The notes beneath the pieces were generated by a model. That model was not told where the DNA came from, did no database searches, and worked only from the letters and a program-made list of their open reading frames with translations. From Limimaricola variabilis (lineage in GTDB: Bacteria; Pseudomonadota; Alphaproteobacteria; Rhodobacterales; Rhodobacteraceae): a DNA stretch of 64,000 nucleotides. The translations under genes and the position numbers were made by a program. Where the stretch lies: contig NZ_JACIBX010000002.1 of assembly GCF_014195545.1 (NCBI RefSeq), positions 372,001 through 436,000 on the forward strand, in the 5' to 3' direction. Every line of letters starts with the position of its first letter. Positions within the stretch are counted from its first letter, which is position 1. Of the stretch, positions 51,263 to 61,677 are shown piece by piece.

Positions 51263-51291
51263 TTGACCCCCCCCGGCACTCCCCTTAGAGA
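51263..51291 (+). promoter_or_regulatory. Possible promoter of tRNA-Lys
   Basis: TTGACC (51263-51268) as -35 and TAGAGA (51286-51291) as -10, 17 bases apart, precede the tRNA by ten bases. Match to consensus is moderate. Confidence 0.4.
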
Positions 51292-51301
51292 GCCCCCCAG
51301 T

Positions 51302-51377
51302 GGGCCGTTAGCTCAGTTGGTAGAGCAACTGACTTTTAATCAGTGGGTCGCAGGTTCGAATCCTGCACGGCTCACCA
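51302..51377 (+). tRNA. tRNA-Lys (anticodon TTT)
   Basis: 76 bases with encoded CCA. Acceptor GGGCCGT pairs with ACGGCTC (one G-U); anticodon stem ACTGA/TCAGT with loop CTTTTAA; T-arm CAGGTTCGAATCCTG. Confidence 0.98.
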
Positions 51378-51472
51378 CTGATCACTCCAGGATCATCGAT
51401 CGCGGACGGGGCGGGAGCGCATGCCTACCCCTGCCGCGGCTTCGCGCGCCGCGGGCAAGGCGGCGACGCTTT

Positions 51473-52480
51473 TCAATTTCTGAAGATCAACGTCACTTCC
51501 GTGCCCTTCGGGCCGCTTTCGATGCGCGGCGTGCCGCCGAGCTGGGTGGCGAAGGCCTGGACCAGCTTCTGGCCGATGCCGCTCTCGGGGCGCTGCGTCG
51601 GGTCGAGACCGCGCCCGTCATCGCGCACCTCCAGCCGCCAGTTCTCGGCGTCCACGGGCGCCAGCGTGACCACCACCGTGCCGTGCCCCTCGGGGAAGGC
51701 GTATTTCAGGCTGTTGGTCACCAGCTCGTTCACGATCAACCCCAGCGGTACCGCGATCCTCGTCGAAAGCCGGACCGGCGAGATTCGCGCTTCGAGCTTG
51801 ATCGGCTCGCTGCCGATCGACTGGGCGAGCCCGGCGACGATCTGTTCGAGGTAGTCACGAGAGCAGACGCTGTCGATCGAGCCGGAGGCGTTCAGGCGGC
51901 CATAGAGGCTCGCCACCGCCTGCACCCGCAAACGGATCCGGCTCAGCGCCTCGCGGCCCTCGCCATCGGCCCGAGCGCGTGATTCCATCGAGATGATCGC
52001 GGAGATGGTCGACAGGCTGTTCATCACCCTGTGGTTCAGCTCGGTCAGCAGCTGCTGGGCTTCGGTCAGCGCCGCCTCACGTTCGGCCTCGATGCGCTTG
52101 GTCTCGGTGATGTCGCGGAACTGGATCGCGAAGCGGCCCCGCGGCTCCATCGGCGCGGCATAGACGTCGAAATAGCGGCCCATCGCCAAGGAGCCCTGCT
52201 GGAAGCGCCGAGATTCGCCGTTCAGGGCGATCCGGCCATAGGTCTCGATCCAGAAGGGTTCGAGGTCGGGCACCATCTCGAGCGCGGTGCGCCCCTTGGC
52301 GCCGTGCAGCCCGGTCATCTCCTCGAACCGGGCGTTCATCTGCAGGAACCTGTAATCGGTGGGCCGGCCGGCCCCGTCGGTGAGCATCTCGCAGATGCAA
52401 AATCCGTCATCCAGAAAATCGATAAAGGTATCGATATCCTGCGGCGTCAGCCGCAGCGGCATCTTGGTCACAACCGACAT
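51473..52480 (-). CDS. PAS-domain sensor histidine kinase (HisKA_2/HWE type)
   Basis: 335 residues, no membrane segment, so cytoplasmic. A PAS domain (~20-130, ending FAIQFRDITETKRIEAE) precedes an HisKA_2 dimerisation domain with the phospho-histidine in LLTELNHRVMNSLSTI, and an HATPase_c domain (NELVTNSLKYAFPEG, RDDGRGLD, GIGQKLVQAFATQLGG). Such kinases often act in light/stress or general stress-response circuits in alphaproteobacteria. No response regulator is adjacent. Confidence 0.9.
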   Translation of the reverse strand: MSVVTKMPLRLTPQDIDTFIDFLDDGFCICEMLTDGAGRPTDYRFLQMNARFEEMTGLHGAKGRTALEMVPDLEPFWIETYGRIALNGESRRFQQGSLAMGRYFDVYAAPMEPRGRFAIQFRDITETKRIEAEREAALTEAQQLLTELNHRVMNSLSTISAIISMESRARADGEGREALSRIRLRVQAVASLYGRLNASGSIDSVCSRDYLEQIVAGLAQSIGSEPIKLEARISPVRLSTRIAVPLGLIVNELVTNSLKYAFPEGHGTVVVTLAPVDAENWRLEVRDDGRGLDPTQRPESGIGQKLVQAFATQLGGTPRIESGPKGTEVTLIFRN

Positions 52481-52517
52481 TCCCTCGTCCCCAGGGCCAG
52501 CCCTGACCCGGGTGGCC

Positions 52518-52526
52518 TGTGGATAA
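52518..52526 (-). promoter_or_regulatory. Perfect DnaA box upstream of the sensor-kinase gene
   Basis: TGTGGATAA (reverse of TTATCCACA) lies 38 bases before the kinase start, flanked by CCTGT and ACAGG, a 5-bp inverted repeat enclosing GGATA. A GANTC site (GAATC, 52538-52542) is 12 bases away. Confidence 0.5.
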
Positions 52527-52610
52527 CAGGCTATGCCGAATCCGCCTCGATGCGAAGCAAAGATGTCCGATTTGCAGGTCTTGTCCGGCTCCGTACCTAC
52601 CCGAAGGAGA

Positions 52611-53636
52611 TCAGCGACGCCTGAGGGTCTCGCCTCGCGCGATCAGCGGGGTCAGCTCGACGCGCTCGGCGCCGCCCTCGGCCGGGTTGGCGCAGCGCGC
52701 GGCGATGATCCGCGCCGCCTCGCGGCCGATCTCGCGGCGGCAGGCGTCCATGGTGGCGAGCTGGCGCGGCAGACCGTCCAGCAGTTCGACCCCGTTGAAA
52801 CCGGCGAGCCCGATCTGGCCGGGGATGTCGATTCCCTGGTCGAGCAGGTAGAGCAGCCCGCCCGCGCCGATCATGTCGTTCGAGAAATAGAGGAAATCGA
52901 GATCCGGGGTACGCTTGAGCAGCGCCTCGGTCATCTCCCGGCCCTTCTTGAGCGCCGAGCCGCCGGAGTAGAATTCCTGGTCGGCGATCTCGACACCGGC
53001 ACGGGCGAGGTGGCGGGTGAAGCCCTCGAAGCGTTTGCGCGCGCGGTGGTCGGCCGGCATCTTGGTGCCCAGAAAGCCGATCCGGCGATAGCCCTCGCGC
53101 AGGATCGCCTCGGCCATTTCCCGGCCTGCGCGCCGGTGGCTGATGCCGACGCAGGCGTCGATCGGGGCGCCGTCGGTGTCCATGATCTCGACCACCGGGA
53201 TCTCGGCCCGGGTCAGCATCATCCGGCTCGCCTCGGTGTGCTCCAGCCCGGCGATGATCACCCCCGAGGGCCGCCAGGACAGCATCTCGAACAGCACCTT
53301 CTCCTCGGTATCCGGCAGGTAGTCGGTCACCCCGACCACCGGCTGCAGGCCGGTGCCGGCCAGCGTCTCCGAGATGCCCGACAGCACCTCCGGAAAGACC
53401 ATGTTGCCCAGGCTCGGGATGATCACCGCGACCAGATTGACCCGGCTCGAGGCCAGAGACCCGGCAATCCGGTTCGGCACGTAGCCCAGCTTCTTGGCGG
53501 CGGCGCGGACCTTCTCACGGGTGGCCTCGCTGACGTCGCCCTTGTTGCGCAGCACCCGGCTCACCGTCATCTCGCTGACTCCAGAGGCCTCGGAGACGTC
53601 GCGGAGGGTAAGGGGGCGGCGGGGCGGGATGGTCAT
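52611..53636 (-). CDS. LacI-family transcriptional regulator (GntR gluconate-type)
   Basis: 341 residues. N-terminal HTH (TLRDVSEASGVSEMTVSRVLRN) with a hinge helix, then a periplasmic-binding-like effector domain (VAVIIPSLGNMVFPEVLSGI, IGFLGTKMPADHRARKRF, GLAGFNGVELLDGL). The resemblance to gluconate repressor GntR (LSWRPSGVIIAGLEHT; PVVEIMDTDGAPID) suggests a sugar-acid effector. No catabolic genes are adjacent, so its target operon is not in view. Confidence 0.88.
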   Translation of the reverse strand: MTIPPRRPLTLRDVSEASGVSEMTVSRVLRNKGDVSEATREKVRAAAKKLGYVPNRIAGSLASSRVNLVAVIIPSLGNMVFPEVLSGISETLAGTGLQPVVGVTDYLPDTEEKVLFEMLSWRPSGVIIAGLEHTEASRMMLTRAEIPVVEIMDTDGAPIDACVGISHRRAGREMAEAILREGYRRIGFLGTKMPADHRARKRFEGFTRHLARAGVEIADQEFYSGGSALKKGREMTEALLKRTPDLDFLYFSNDMIGAGGLLYLLDQGIDIPGQIGLAGFNGVELLDGLPRQLATMDACRREIGREAARIIAARCANPAEGGAERVELTPLIARGETLRRR

Positions 53637-53752
53637 GAAGCGGTTCCGGTAGGGCAGGGCTGGCGCAAGCTATAGGACGCGGCGCGCGGCTTGTCCAAGC
53701 GGCGGCGCGCCGTTGACGGGCGGACCAAAGCCGGGCATGGAAGAGGCCGCGT

Positions 53753-53829
53753 GGCCCCGTGGCTCAACTGGATAGAGCAATCCCCTCCTAAGGGATAGGT
53801 TGCAGGTTCGAGTCCTGCCGGGGTCACCA
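53753..53829 (+). tRNA. tRNA-Arg (anticodon CCT)
   Basis: 77 bases with encoded CCA. Acceptor GGCCCCG pairs with CGGGGTC (one G-U); anticodon stem ATCCC/GGGAT with loop CTCCTAA; T-arm GCAGGTTCGAGTCCTGC. TTGACG at 53713-53718 may be its -35. Confidence 0.97.
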
Positions 53830-54001
53830 TTCTCCCGATCGCGCTGGAACCCTTTGTGCGGGTCCGCACAGAATCTCACCGGATACTGGAACTTGTTCCG
53901 GCGCAGAAGTAGCAAATGGCTACGGGCGCGACGAACTCCGGGACGACGCCCGCCAAAGCCACGGCTGCGGCCGCGGAGCGGCCCAGGACGAGAAGGCATT
54001 G

Positions 54002-54718
54002 ATGAAGCTCGACGACAACGGGACCTCCCGGGATGGTAACCTGCTGCTGACCCGGATGCCGGTGGAATGGGCCGAGCCACTGGCGCGGCATCTCGTGCCG
54101 GTCGACCTGCCCCAGGGAATGGTGATCGAGGAGCCGGACGAGCCCGTCGAGCATGTCTATTTCCCGATCAGCGGCGTGATCTCGATCGTCGCGATGAGCC
54201 GTGAGCGCAGCGCCCAGATCGAGGCCGGGCTGATCGGTCGCGAGGGCATGTCGGGCTCGATGCTGGTGCTCGGCACCGACCGGGCGCCGCACCAGACCAC
54301 CGTGCAGATCGGCGGCAGCGGCTTCCGCCTCGAGGCCGAGCGGCTGCGGGCGGCGCTGTCGCATGAGCCGCTGCGCGAGCGGCTGTTGCACTACTGCCAT
54401 GCGCTGTCGGTTCAGACCGCGCATACCGCGCTGGCCAATGCCAAGCTCAAGCTCGACGCCCGTCTCGCCCGTTGGCTGCTGATGTGCCAGGATCGGACCG
54501 GCACCGACGAAGTGCCGCTGACCCATGATTTCCTGTCGGTGATGCTGGGCGTGCGCCGCGCCGGGGTCACCGTGTCGCTGCACATCCTCGAGGGACAGGG
54601 GCTGGTGCGGGCGACGCGCGGCCTGATCCGGATCCTCGACCGCGAGGGGCTCGAGGAGATGGTCGGCGGCTGCTACGGCGTGCCGGAGGCGGAATATGCC
54701 CGGCTGATCGGCGGCTGA
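54002..54718 (+). CDS. Crp/Fnr-family transcriptional regulator
   Basis: 238 residues from the ATG at 54002. A cNMP-binding-like jellyroll (VEHVYFPISGVISIVAMSR, IGREGMSGSMLVLGTD) precedes a Crp-type HTH (LTHDFLSVMLGVRRAGVTVSLHILEGQGLV). There is no N-terminal cysteine cluster, so it is not an oxygen-sensing FNR. The recognition helix RRAGVT is typical of a large alphaproteobacterial subgroup. Effector unknown. Confidence 0.87.
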   Translation: MKLDDNGTSRDGNLLLTRMPVEWAEPLARHLVPVDLPQGMVIEEPDEPVEHVYFPISGVISIVAMSRERSAQIEAGLIGREGMSGSMLVLGTDRAPHQTTVQIGGSGFRLEAERLRAALSHEPLRERLLHYCHALSVQTAHTALANAKLKLDARLARWLLMCQDRTGTDEVPLTHDFLSVMLGVRRAGVTVSLHILEGQGLVRATRGLIRILDREGLEEMVGGCYGVPEAEYARLIGG

Positions 54719-54726
54719 AGCGCCGG

Positions 54727-55455
54727 TCAGTTCATCCGGATCACCGATTTGTCGATCGACAGCACATAGCCGCGCTTGGCGATGTTGCGCACCAGGAGTT
54801 CGCTGACCAGCTGGTTGCCGAGGCTGTCGCGCAGACGCTTGATCCGGGTGGCGCCCGCCGCCTCGTCGCAATCGGCCTCCGAACGGCCCGAGATCACCGC
54901 CTCGATCTGCGCGCCCGACAGCACCTCGTCATCCATCCGCGCCTCGGCCAGCACCGATAGAGTCTCGATCGCCGCGGGCGTCAGCTTGAACTCGAAATCG
55001 TTGAGATGCACGGCGTTCTGGTCGCGCGCGATGACCAGGGAGTTGACCTCGATCCCCTTGCGCTCGATGCGGCCCATGCGGCGGTTGAGCTGGATCAGCA
55101 TCAACAGGAAGGTCACGGCCGCCACTAGCATCGCCAGCGCGAAGGTCAGCAGCACGAAGATCACGAAGCGATAGCTCGACAGCGTCTCCGAGAAGGCGGT
55201 GCCGGACTGCGCGAGGATCTCCAGAAGCTTGATCTCGGCCTGCGCGGTCAGGTCGTCATTCTCGACGAAGAGCTGCTCGACCCGGGCGTTGAAGGCGTTG
55301 GCATCCGGCAGATTGACGAAAAGCAGGATCGCCGCACCGACAAGCAGGGCGGCGATCGCGGCCAATCCCGCCATCACGATCCGATTGCCCGCCTGACGTG
55401 CCTCAGTAGCGGAGGTAGTAATCGCCTGCACTGTCCCGCCTTTTCTCCAGTCCAT
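54727..55455 (-). CDS. Membrane-anchored winged-helix protein (one-component regulator candidate)
   Basis: 242 residues. Two membrane helices (~26-48 and ~97-122) enclose a ~48-residue periplasmic loop; residues ~150-235 form an OmpR/PhoB-like winged helix (LTPAAIETLSVLAEA, ATRIKRLRDSLGN, IAKRGYVLSID). Topology is the reverse of ToxR/CadC, with the DNA-binding domain C-terminal. It could sense an envelope signal and regulate directly. ATG 55455 or GTG 55431 start; both overlap the upstream gene 55403-55687. Confidence 0.75.
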   Translation of the reverse strand: MDWRKGGTVQAITTSATEARQAGNRIVMAGLAAIAALLVGAAILLFVNLPDANAFNARVEQLFVENDDLTAQAEIKLLEILAQSGTAFSETLSSYRFVIFVLLTFALAMLVAAVTFLLMLIQLNRRMGRIERKGIEVNSLVIARDQNAVHLNDFEFKLTPAAIETLSVLAEARMDDEVLSGAQIEAVISGRSEADCDEAAGATRIKRLRDSLGNQLVSELLVRNIAKRGYVLSIDKSVIRMN

Positions 55456-55687
55456 CTTCGCCGAACAGGCTCACGATGGACAGGAGCGTCCAGCCATCCG
55501 AGCCGAGCCGCGGGCGCAGCTCGTCCGCGGCGGCATCGGGTTGGTCGCATGGCGGGGAGATTTCGGCAACGCCGTAATGCAGCCTGAGCGGATCGTCGCG
55601 CTTGGCTTTATAGTCGGCGTAACAGGCCGCCTGCGCCGATACGGCGGAGAAGGCCAGGAGGGTCAGGGTGAGGGCGATGGTTTTCAT
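55403..55687 (-). CDS. Small secreted protein
   Basis: 94 residues with a clean signal peptide (KTIALTLTLLAFSAVSAQA). The mature part has two cysteines (ACYADY and PPCDQ), likely a disulfide, and ends DSAGDYYLRY. No family recognised. It overlaps the membrane winged-helix gene by up to 53 bases, so the two are co-transcribed and may act together. Confidence 0.7.
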   Translation of the reverse strand: MKTIALTLTLLAFSAVSAQAACYADYKAKRDDPLRLHYGVAEISPPCDQPDAAADELRPRLGSDGWTLLSIVSLFGEDGLEKRRDSAGDYYLRY

Positions 55688-55719
55688 GGTCTCACAATGC
55701 GTTCGGGGCAGCCGCTATT

Positions 55720-55752
55720 CAATAACGCCCCCGCGAGGAGGCGACGTTATTG
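55720..55752. repeat. Inverted repeat CAATAACG-N17-CGTTATTG in a divergent promoter
   Basis: A perfect 8-bp inverted repeat (55720-55727 and 55745-55752) lies between the divergent starts at 55687 (minus) and 55871 (plus). The AT-rich arms contrast with the GC-rich spacer, suggesting an operator. The neighbouring winged-helix protein is a candidate ligand, by position only. Confidence 0.4.
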
Positions 55753-55870
55753 CCTGACGCCGCGCTTGCCCCAATTTTGCAGCCAAGACCTGTCCAACCC
55801 GGCCCCGTACGATCGGCCGGCCGCAGGGTATCCGCTCCATCGGGAGCCGCATGACTGACGGAGATCCCCC

Positions 55871-56878
55871 ATGGCACGACGCCTCATCGCCGCGACCCTT
55901 TCGCTGTCCCTTGCGCTGACCGGCGTGAGCGCCGCGCCCGCACGCGCCCAGAGCGACGAGAACATGGGCCGGCTGATCGGCAGCCTGGTGGCGATCGGCG
56001 TGATCGGCGCGGCCGCCAAGAAGGAGCGCGACAAGGAACGCGAAAAGGCGGCCAAGGAGCGGGAGAAGGCCGCGAAGAAAGCCGCCAAGGAAGACCGCAA
56101 GGCCGCCAAGAAGGCCGCGAAGGCGCGCGAAGAAGCCCGGGAAGAGCGGCACGAGGCGGAAGAAGAGCGCCGCGAGGCCCTCGAAGAGGCAAGAGAAGAG
56201 CGGCGCGAAGCTCTCGAAGAGGCTGCCGAAGCCGCGCGCGAAGGCGGGACCGACGCCCGCACCCGCGCCGCCCTGGGCGCGCTGAGCGCGATCGTGGCGG
56301 GGCAGGGTGCCGAGGCAGGGGTCGCCGCGCTCGCCCGCGAGTTCGGGCTCGATCTGGGTGGCCCGCAGGCCGAGGCCCGCGCCCAGGCAGAAGCGCAGGC
56401 TCAGGCCGAAGCCCGTGCCGCTGCCGAGAAAGAAGCGCGTCGCGCCGAAATCGAGCGGCAGGCCGAGGCTGCGCGCCGTGCCGAGATCGAGCGCGCCGCC
56501 GAGGCCCAGCGTCAGGCGGCCGCGCAGACCGCACCCCGCGCTTCGACCGCCGAGCAGCTGCCGCCGATCCCGCGTTCGGAGGTGACGCCCGACCTGCTGC
56601 GTGACTGGCAGCCCTCGGCGAGCTCCGCTGCCACGCCCATGCCGCAGACCACCACCCCGGTGGCCACCGGCGAGATCCCCTTCGCTTGCCTGCGCCGCGC
56701 GCAGACCGGCTTCGAGGCGGCCTCGGTGGTCGATGGCGACTGCCTCGACGACTACCCGGTGCTGGCCCGCAGCCTGCCGCTCGATTGCGCCGTCACCGGT
56801 CGCGACGGCGAGAGAATCACATCCGGCTACGACACGCAGTGCCTGCGCGGTCGCGGCTACAGAGTTGCCGTCCGGTAA
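55871..56878 (+). CDS. Exported coiled-coil protein with a four-cysteine C-terminal domain
   Basis: 335 residues. A signal peptide (LIAATLSLSLALTGVSAAPA) and a short hydrophobic GRLIGSLVAIGVIGAAA stretch precede a highly charged Lys/Glu/Arg/Ala coiled coil (~50-125). A second Ala/Glu/Arg-rich helix runs ~165-220, then a Pro/Thr-rich linker. The last 65 residues hold four cysteines (FACLRR, DGDCLD, LDCAV, TQCLR), likely two disulfides. No known family. A periplasmic or envelope structural role is possible. Confidence 0.7.
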   Translation: MARRLIAATLSLSLALTGVSAAPARAQSDENMGRLIGSLVAIGVIGAAAKKERDKEREKAAKEREKAAKKAAKEDRKAAKKAAKAREEAREERHEAEEERREALEEAREERREALEEAAEAAREGGTDARTRAALGALSAIVAGQGAEAGVAALAREFGLDLGGPQAEARAQAEAQAQAEARAAAEKEARRAEIERQAEAARRAEIERAAEAQRQAAAQTAPRASTAEQLPPIPRSEVTPDLLRDWQPSASSAATPMPQTTTPVATGEIPFACLRRAQTGFEAASVVDGDCLDDYPVLARSLPLDCAVTGRDGERITSGYDTQCLRGRGYRVAVR

Positions 56879-56927
56879 AACGGTCGTGCAGTGATGCGGC
56901 TCTTGCCCCAGTTGCCGCATCGCCCCC

Positions 56928-56960
56928 GGGGGCGGGGATCAACCCCGCCCCCCATTTCTT
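56928..56960 (+). terminator. Terminator after the coiled-coil protein gene
   Basis: A 10-bp perfect stem GGGGGCGGGG (56928-56937), loop ATCAA, CCCCGCCCCC (56943-56952), then ATTTCTT. An additional 8-bp hairpin (GATGCGGC 56893-56900, GCCGCATC 56914-56921) lies just before it. Confidence 0.75.
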
Positions 56961-57053
56961 TCCGGCTGCCTCGCGTCCCGCCTTGGGCGGTTTCCCGATG
57001 AAGCCCGCGCCTCGCGGCTTGATCGGCCGCCCGGGCTGCGCCACAAGCCCTCC

Positions 57054-57681
57054 ATGCCTCCCGATTTTACCTCCGAAACCCTCGCCCATGCGCGCGGCCT
57101 TGCCCGGATCTGTGGCGTCGACGAGGTCGGGCGCGGCCCGCTGGCCGGGCCGGTCACGGCGGCGGCAGTGATCCTCGACCCCGATCGCATCCCCGATGGC
57201 CTCGACGATTCGAAGCGGCTCACGGCGCGGCGCCGCATGGCGCTGGCCGAAGAGCTGCACGTCGTGGCCGAGGTGTCGGTCGCGCATGCCAGTGTCGATG
57301 AGATCGAGACCCACAATATCCTGCGTGCCGCGCAGCTGGCGATGATCCGCGCCATCGCCGGGCTGCGGGCTCCGCCCTGCCATGTGCTGGTCGATGGCAA
57401 CATGGTCCCGCGCGGCCTCAACCATCCCTGCGAGACGCTGGTGGGCGGCGATGCGCGGTCGCTGTCGATCGCCGCGGCCTCGATCGTCGCCAAGGTGGCG
57501 CGTGACGCGATCATGGCGCAACTGGCCCGTGAGCATCCGGGTTACGGCTGGGAAACCAATGCGGGCTATGGAACGGCCCAGCACAAGGCTGCCCTACTGG
57601 ATCTGGGGGTTACGCCCCACCATAGGCGAAGCTTCAAGCCTATCCACAACATCTTGTATCAAGGCGCAATCGCAACTGACT

Positions 57682-57683
<2 letters not shown>
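57054..57683 (+). CDS. rnhB: Ribonuclease HII
   Basis: 209 residues. The active-site acidic residues are in ICGVDEVGRGPLAGPV (DEVGRG) and HVLVDGN, plus the C-terminal SIVAKVARDAIM region. It removes RNA from RNA-DNA hybrids and misincorporated ribonucleotides. It lies directly upstream of ccrM, as in many alphaproteobacteria. CTATCCACA (57640-57648), a one-mismatch DnaA box, falls inside its last codons. Confidence 0.93.
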
Positions 57684-60023
<2,340 letters not shown>

Positions 60024-60033
60024 GCGCGGCAGC

Positions 60034-61089
60034 CTAGCCGGAGGCCCCCGGCCGCTCAACGTCGAGATGCGGGGCGGCGACCTCGTGCACCTTGCGCATC
60101 ACGGTCGGCAGGGCGGTTGGGTCAAAGCGGTCAGCGGCGAGGAAATGGCCACGCTCGGGATTGGCGGGCGGCAGCTCGGCCACCATCACGGTGAGCGTCA
60201 GCGCGAAATGGGTGAAGACGTGCCGCGCCTCCCCCGCCGGGCGCCATTCGGCGCGAAGCGGCGGGGTGGGTTCGGGCGTCTCGCCCCATTCCGAGCCGGG
60301 AAAGCCCAGCATCCCGCCGAGCAGCCCCTTGTCGGGACGCGTTTCCACCAGCCATGCGCCATCGGCGCGTCGCCCGACATAGGCATAGCCGGTCCGCTGC
60401 GGCTTGGGCTTCTTCGGCGCCTTGACCGGCCGGTCGTCCTGCGTGCCGCGCTGGCGCGCGAGGCAGGGCGCGCGCAGCGGGCAGATGCCGCAGGCCGGGT
60501 TGCGGGGCGTGCAGATCGTCGCGCCGAGATCCATCACCGCCTGCGCGTGATCGCCGGGGCGGTCGCGCGGCGTCAGCCGGGCGGCATGGTCGGTGAGTTC
60601 GGGCTTGGCCGCCGGCAGCGGCGTCGAGACGTCGAAGAGCCGGGACATGACCCGCTCCACATTGCCGTCGACCACCGTTTCGGGCCGGTCGAAGGCAATC
60701 GCGGCAATCGCGGCGGCGGTGTAGGGGCCGATGCCGGGCAGCGCGATCAGCGCGTCGTGGGTGTCGGGGAATCGCCCGCCGTGATCGGCCATCACGACCC
60801 GGGCGCATTTGAGCAGGTTGCGGGCGCGGGCGTAATATCCGAGCCCCGCCCATTCGGCCATGACATCGGCATCCTCGGCGGCGGCGAGATCGGCCACGCT
60901 CGGCCAAAGCGTGGTGAACCGCTCGTGATACTTCCGTACCGCCGCCACGGTGGTCTGCTGCAGCATCACCTCGGAGAGCCAGACGCGGTAGGGATCGGGG
61001 CGGATGCCGGCGGCCTTTTCCGCCGGGCCGGTGCGCCACGGCATGAGGCGGGCATGTCGGTCGTACCACGCCAGCAGCGCGGCGGTCAT
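60034..61089 (-). CDS. mutY: A/G-specific adenine glycosylase
   Basis: 351 residues from the ATG at 61089, with CAGGAGACC upstream on the coding strand. HhH region (ALPGIGPYTAAAIAAIAF) and catalytic Asp in VVDGNVERVMSRLF. The 4Fe-4S cysteines are CTPRNPACGICPLRAPC. A NUDIX-like C-terminal domain checks for 8-oxoG. It removes adenine mispaired with 8-oxoG. Divergent from the DUF721 gene, 66 bases apart. Confidence 0.96.
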   Translation of the reverse strand: MTAALLAWYDRHARLMPWRTGPAEKAAGIRPDPYRVWLSEVMLQQTTVAAVRKYHERFTTLWPSVADLAAAEDADVMAEWAGLGYYARARNLLKCARVVMADHGGRFPDTHDALIALPGIGPYTAAAIAAIAFDRPETVVDGNVERVMSRLFDVSTPLPAAKPELTDHAARLTPRDRPGDHAQAVMDLGATICTPRNPACGICPLRAPCLARQRGTQDDRPVKAPKKPKPQRTGYAYVGRRADGAWLVETRPDKGLLGGMLGFPGSEWGETPEPTPPLRAEWRPAGEARHVFTHFALTLTVMVAELPPANPERGHFLAADRFDPTALPTVMRKVHEVAAPHLDVERPGASG

Positions 61090-61155
61090 TTCGGTCTCCT
61101 GCACGTCGTCCCCTCTGGTCCGGCCCCCGTCCCATCTAGTAGGGTGGGCGCTGTC

Positions 61156-61665
61156 ATGAAACAGCGACGCCACTCCACCACACGCGGTTTTGCGCAGGCC
61201 TCTGGCCTGCTGCAGTCGCGCATCCGCTCGGCCTCCGAGGCGCGGGGATTCGCGGTGACGCGGCTGTTGACCCACTGGGCTGAGATCGTCGGCGCCGATA
61301 CCGCCCGGATCGCCCGGCCGGTGAAGATCGGCTATGGCCGCGACGGGCTCGGCGCGACGCTGACGCTGCTCACCACCGGCGCCCATGCCCCGATGCTGTC
61401 GATGCAGGCCGAATCGATCCGCGAGCGGGTCAACGCCTGCTACGGCTACCGCGCGATTTCCAAGGTGCGGATCACCCAGACCGCGCCGACCGGCTTTGCC
61501 GAGGGGCAGGCGGAGTTCGCCCCGGCGCCGCAAGCCGCGCCCGTCGCCCCCGATCCCGAGGTGAAGGCGCGCGCCGCGCGCACCGCCGAGGGCGTGGGGG
61601 ACACGGAATTGCGACTTGCGCTCGAGGCCTTGGCTGCCAATGTCCTGTCCAAACGACGGAACTGA
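61156..61665 (+). CDS. DUF721 (DciA-like) protein
   Basis: 169 residues. The DUF721 pattern is present (LTHWAEIVGADTARIARPVKI and GAHAPMLSMQAESIRERVNA). DciA loads or activates the replicative helicase in bacteria lacking DnaC; that role is established for distant homologues and is inferred here. It precedes the DsbA-like gene by 12 bases, so they probably form an operon. Confidence 0.85.
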   Translation: MKQRRHSTTRGFAQASGLLQSRIRSASEARGFAVTRLLTHWAEIVGADTARIARPVKIGYGRDGLGATLTLLTTGAHAPMLSMQAESIRERVNACYGYRAISKVRITQTAPTGFAEGQAEFAPAPQAAPVAPDPEVKARAARTAEGVGDTELRLALEALAANVLSKRRN

Positions 61666-61677
61666 CAGGAACACGCC

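Noticed and set aside
53887-53902. GGAACTTGTTCC-like near palindrome before the Crp/Fnr gene
   Set aside because: Considered as LexA or EcfG-type site, but spacing and the missing CGTT -10 do not fit.
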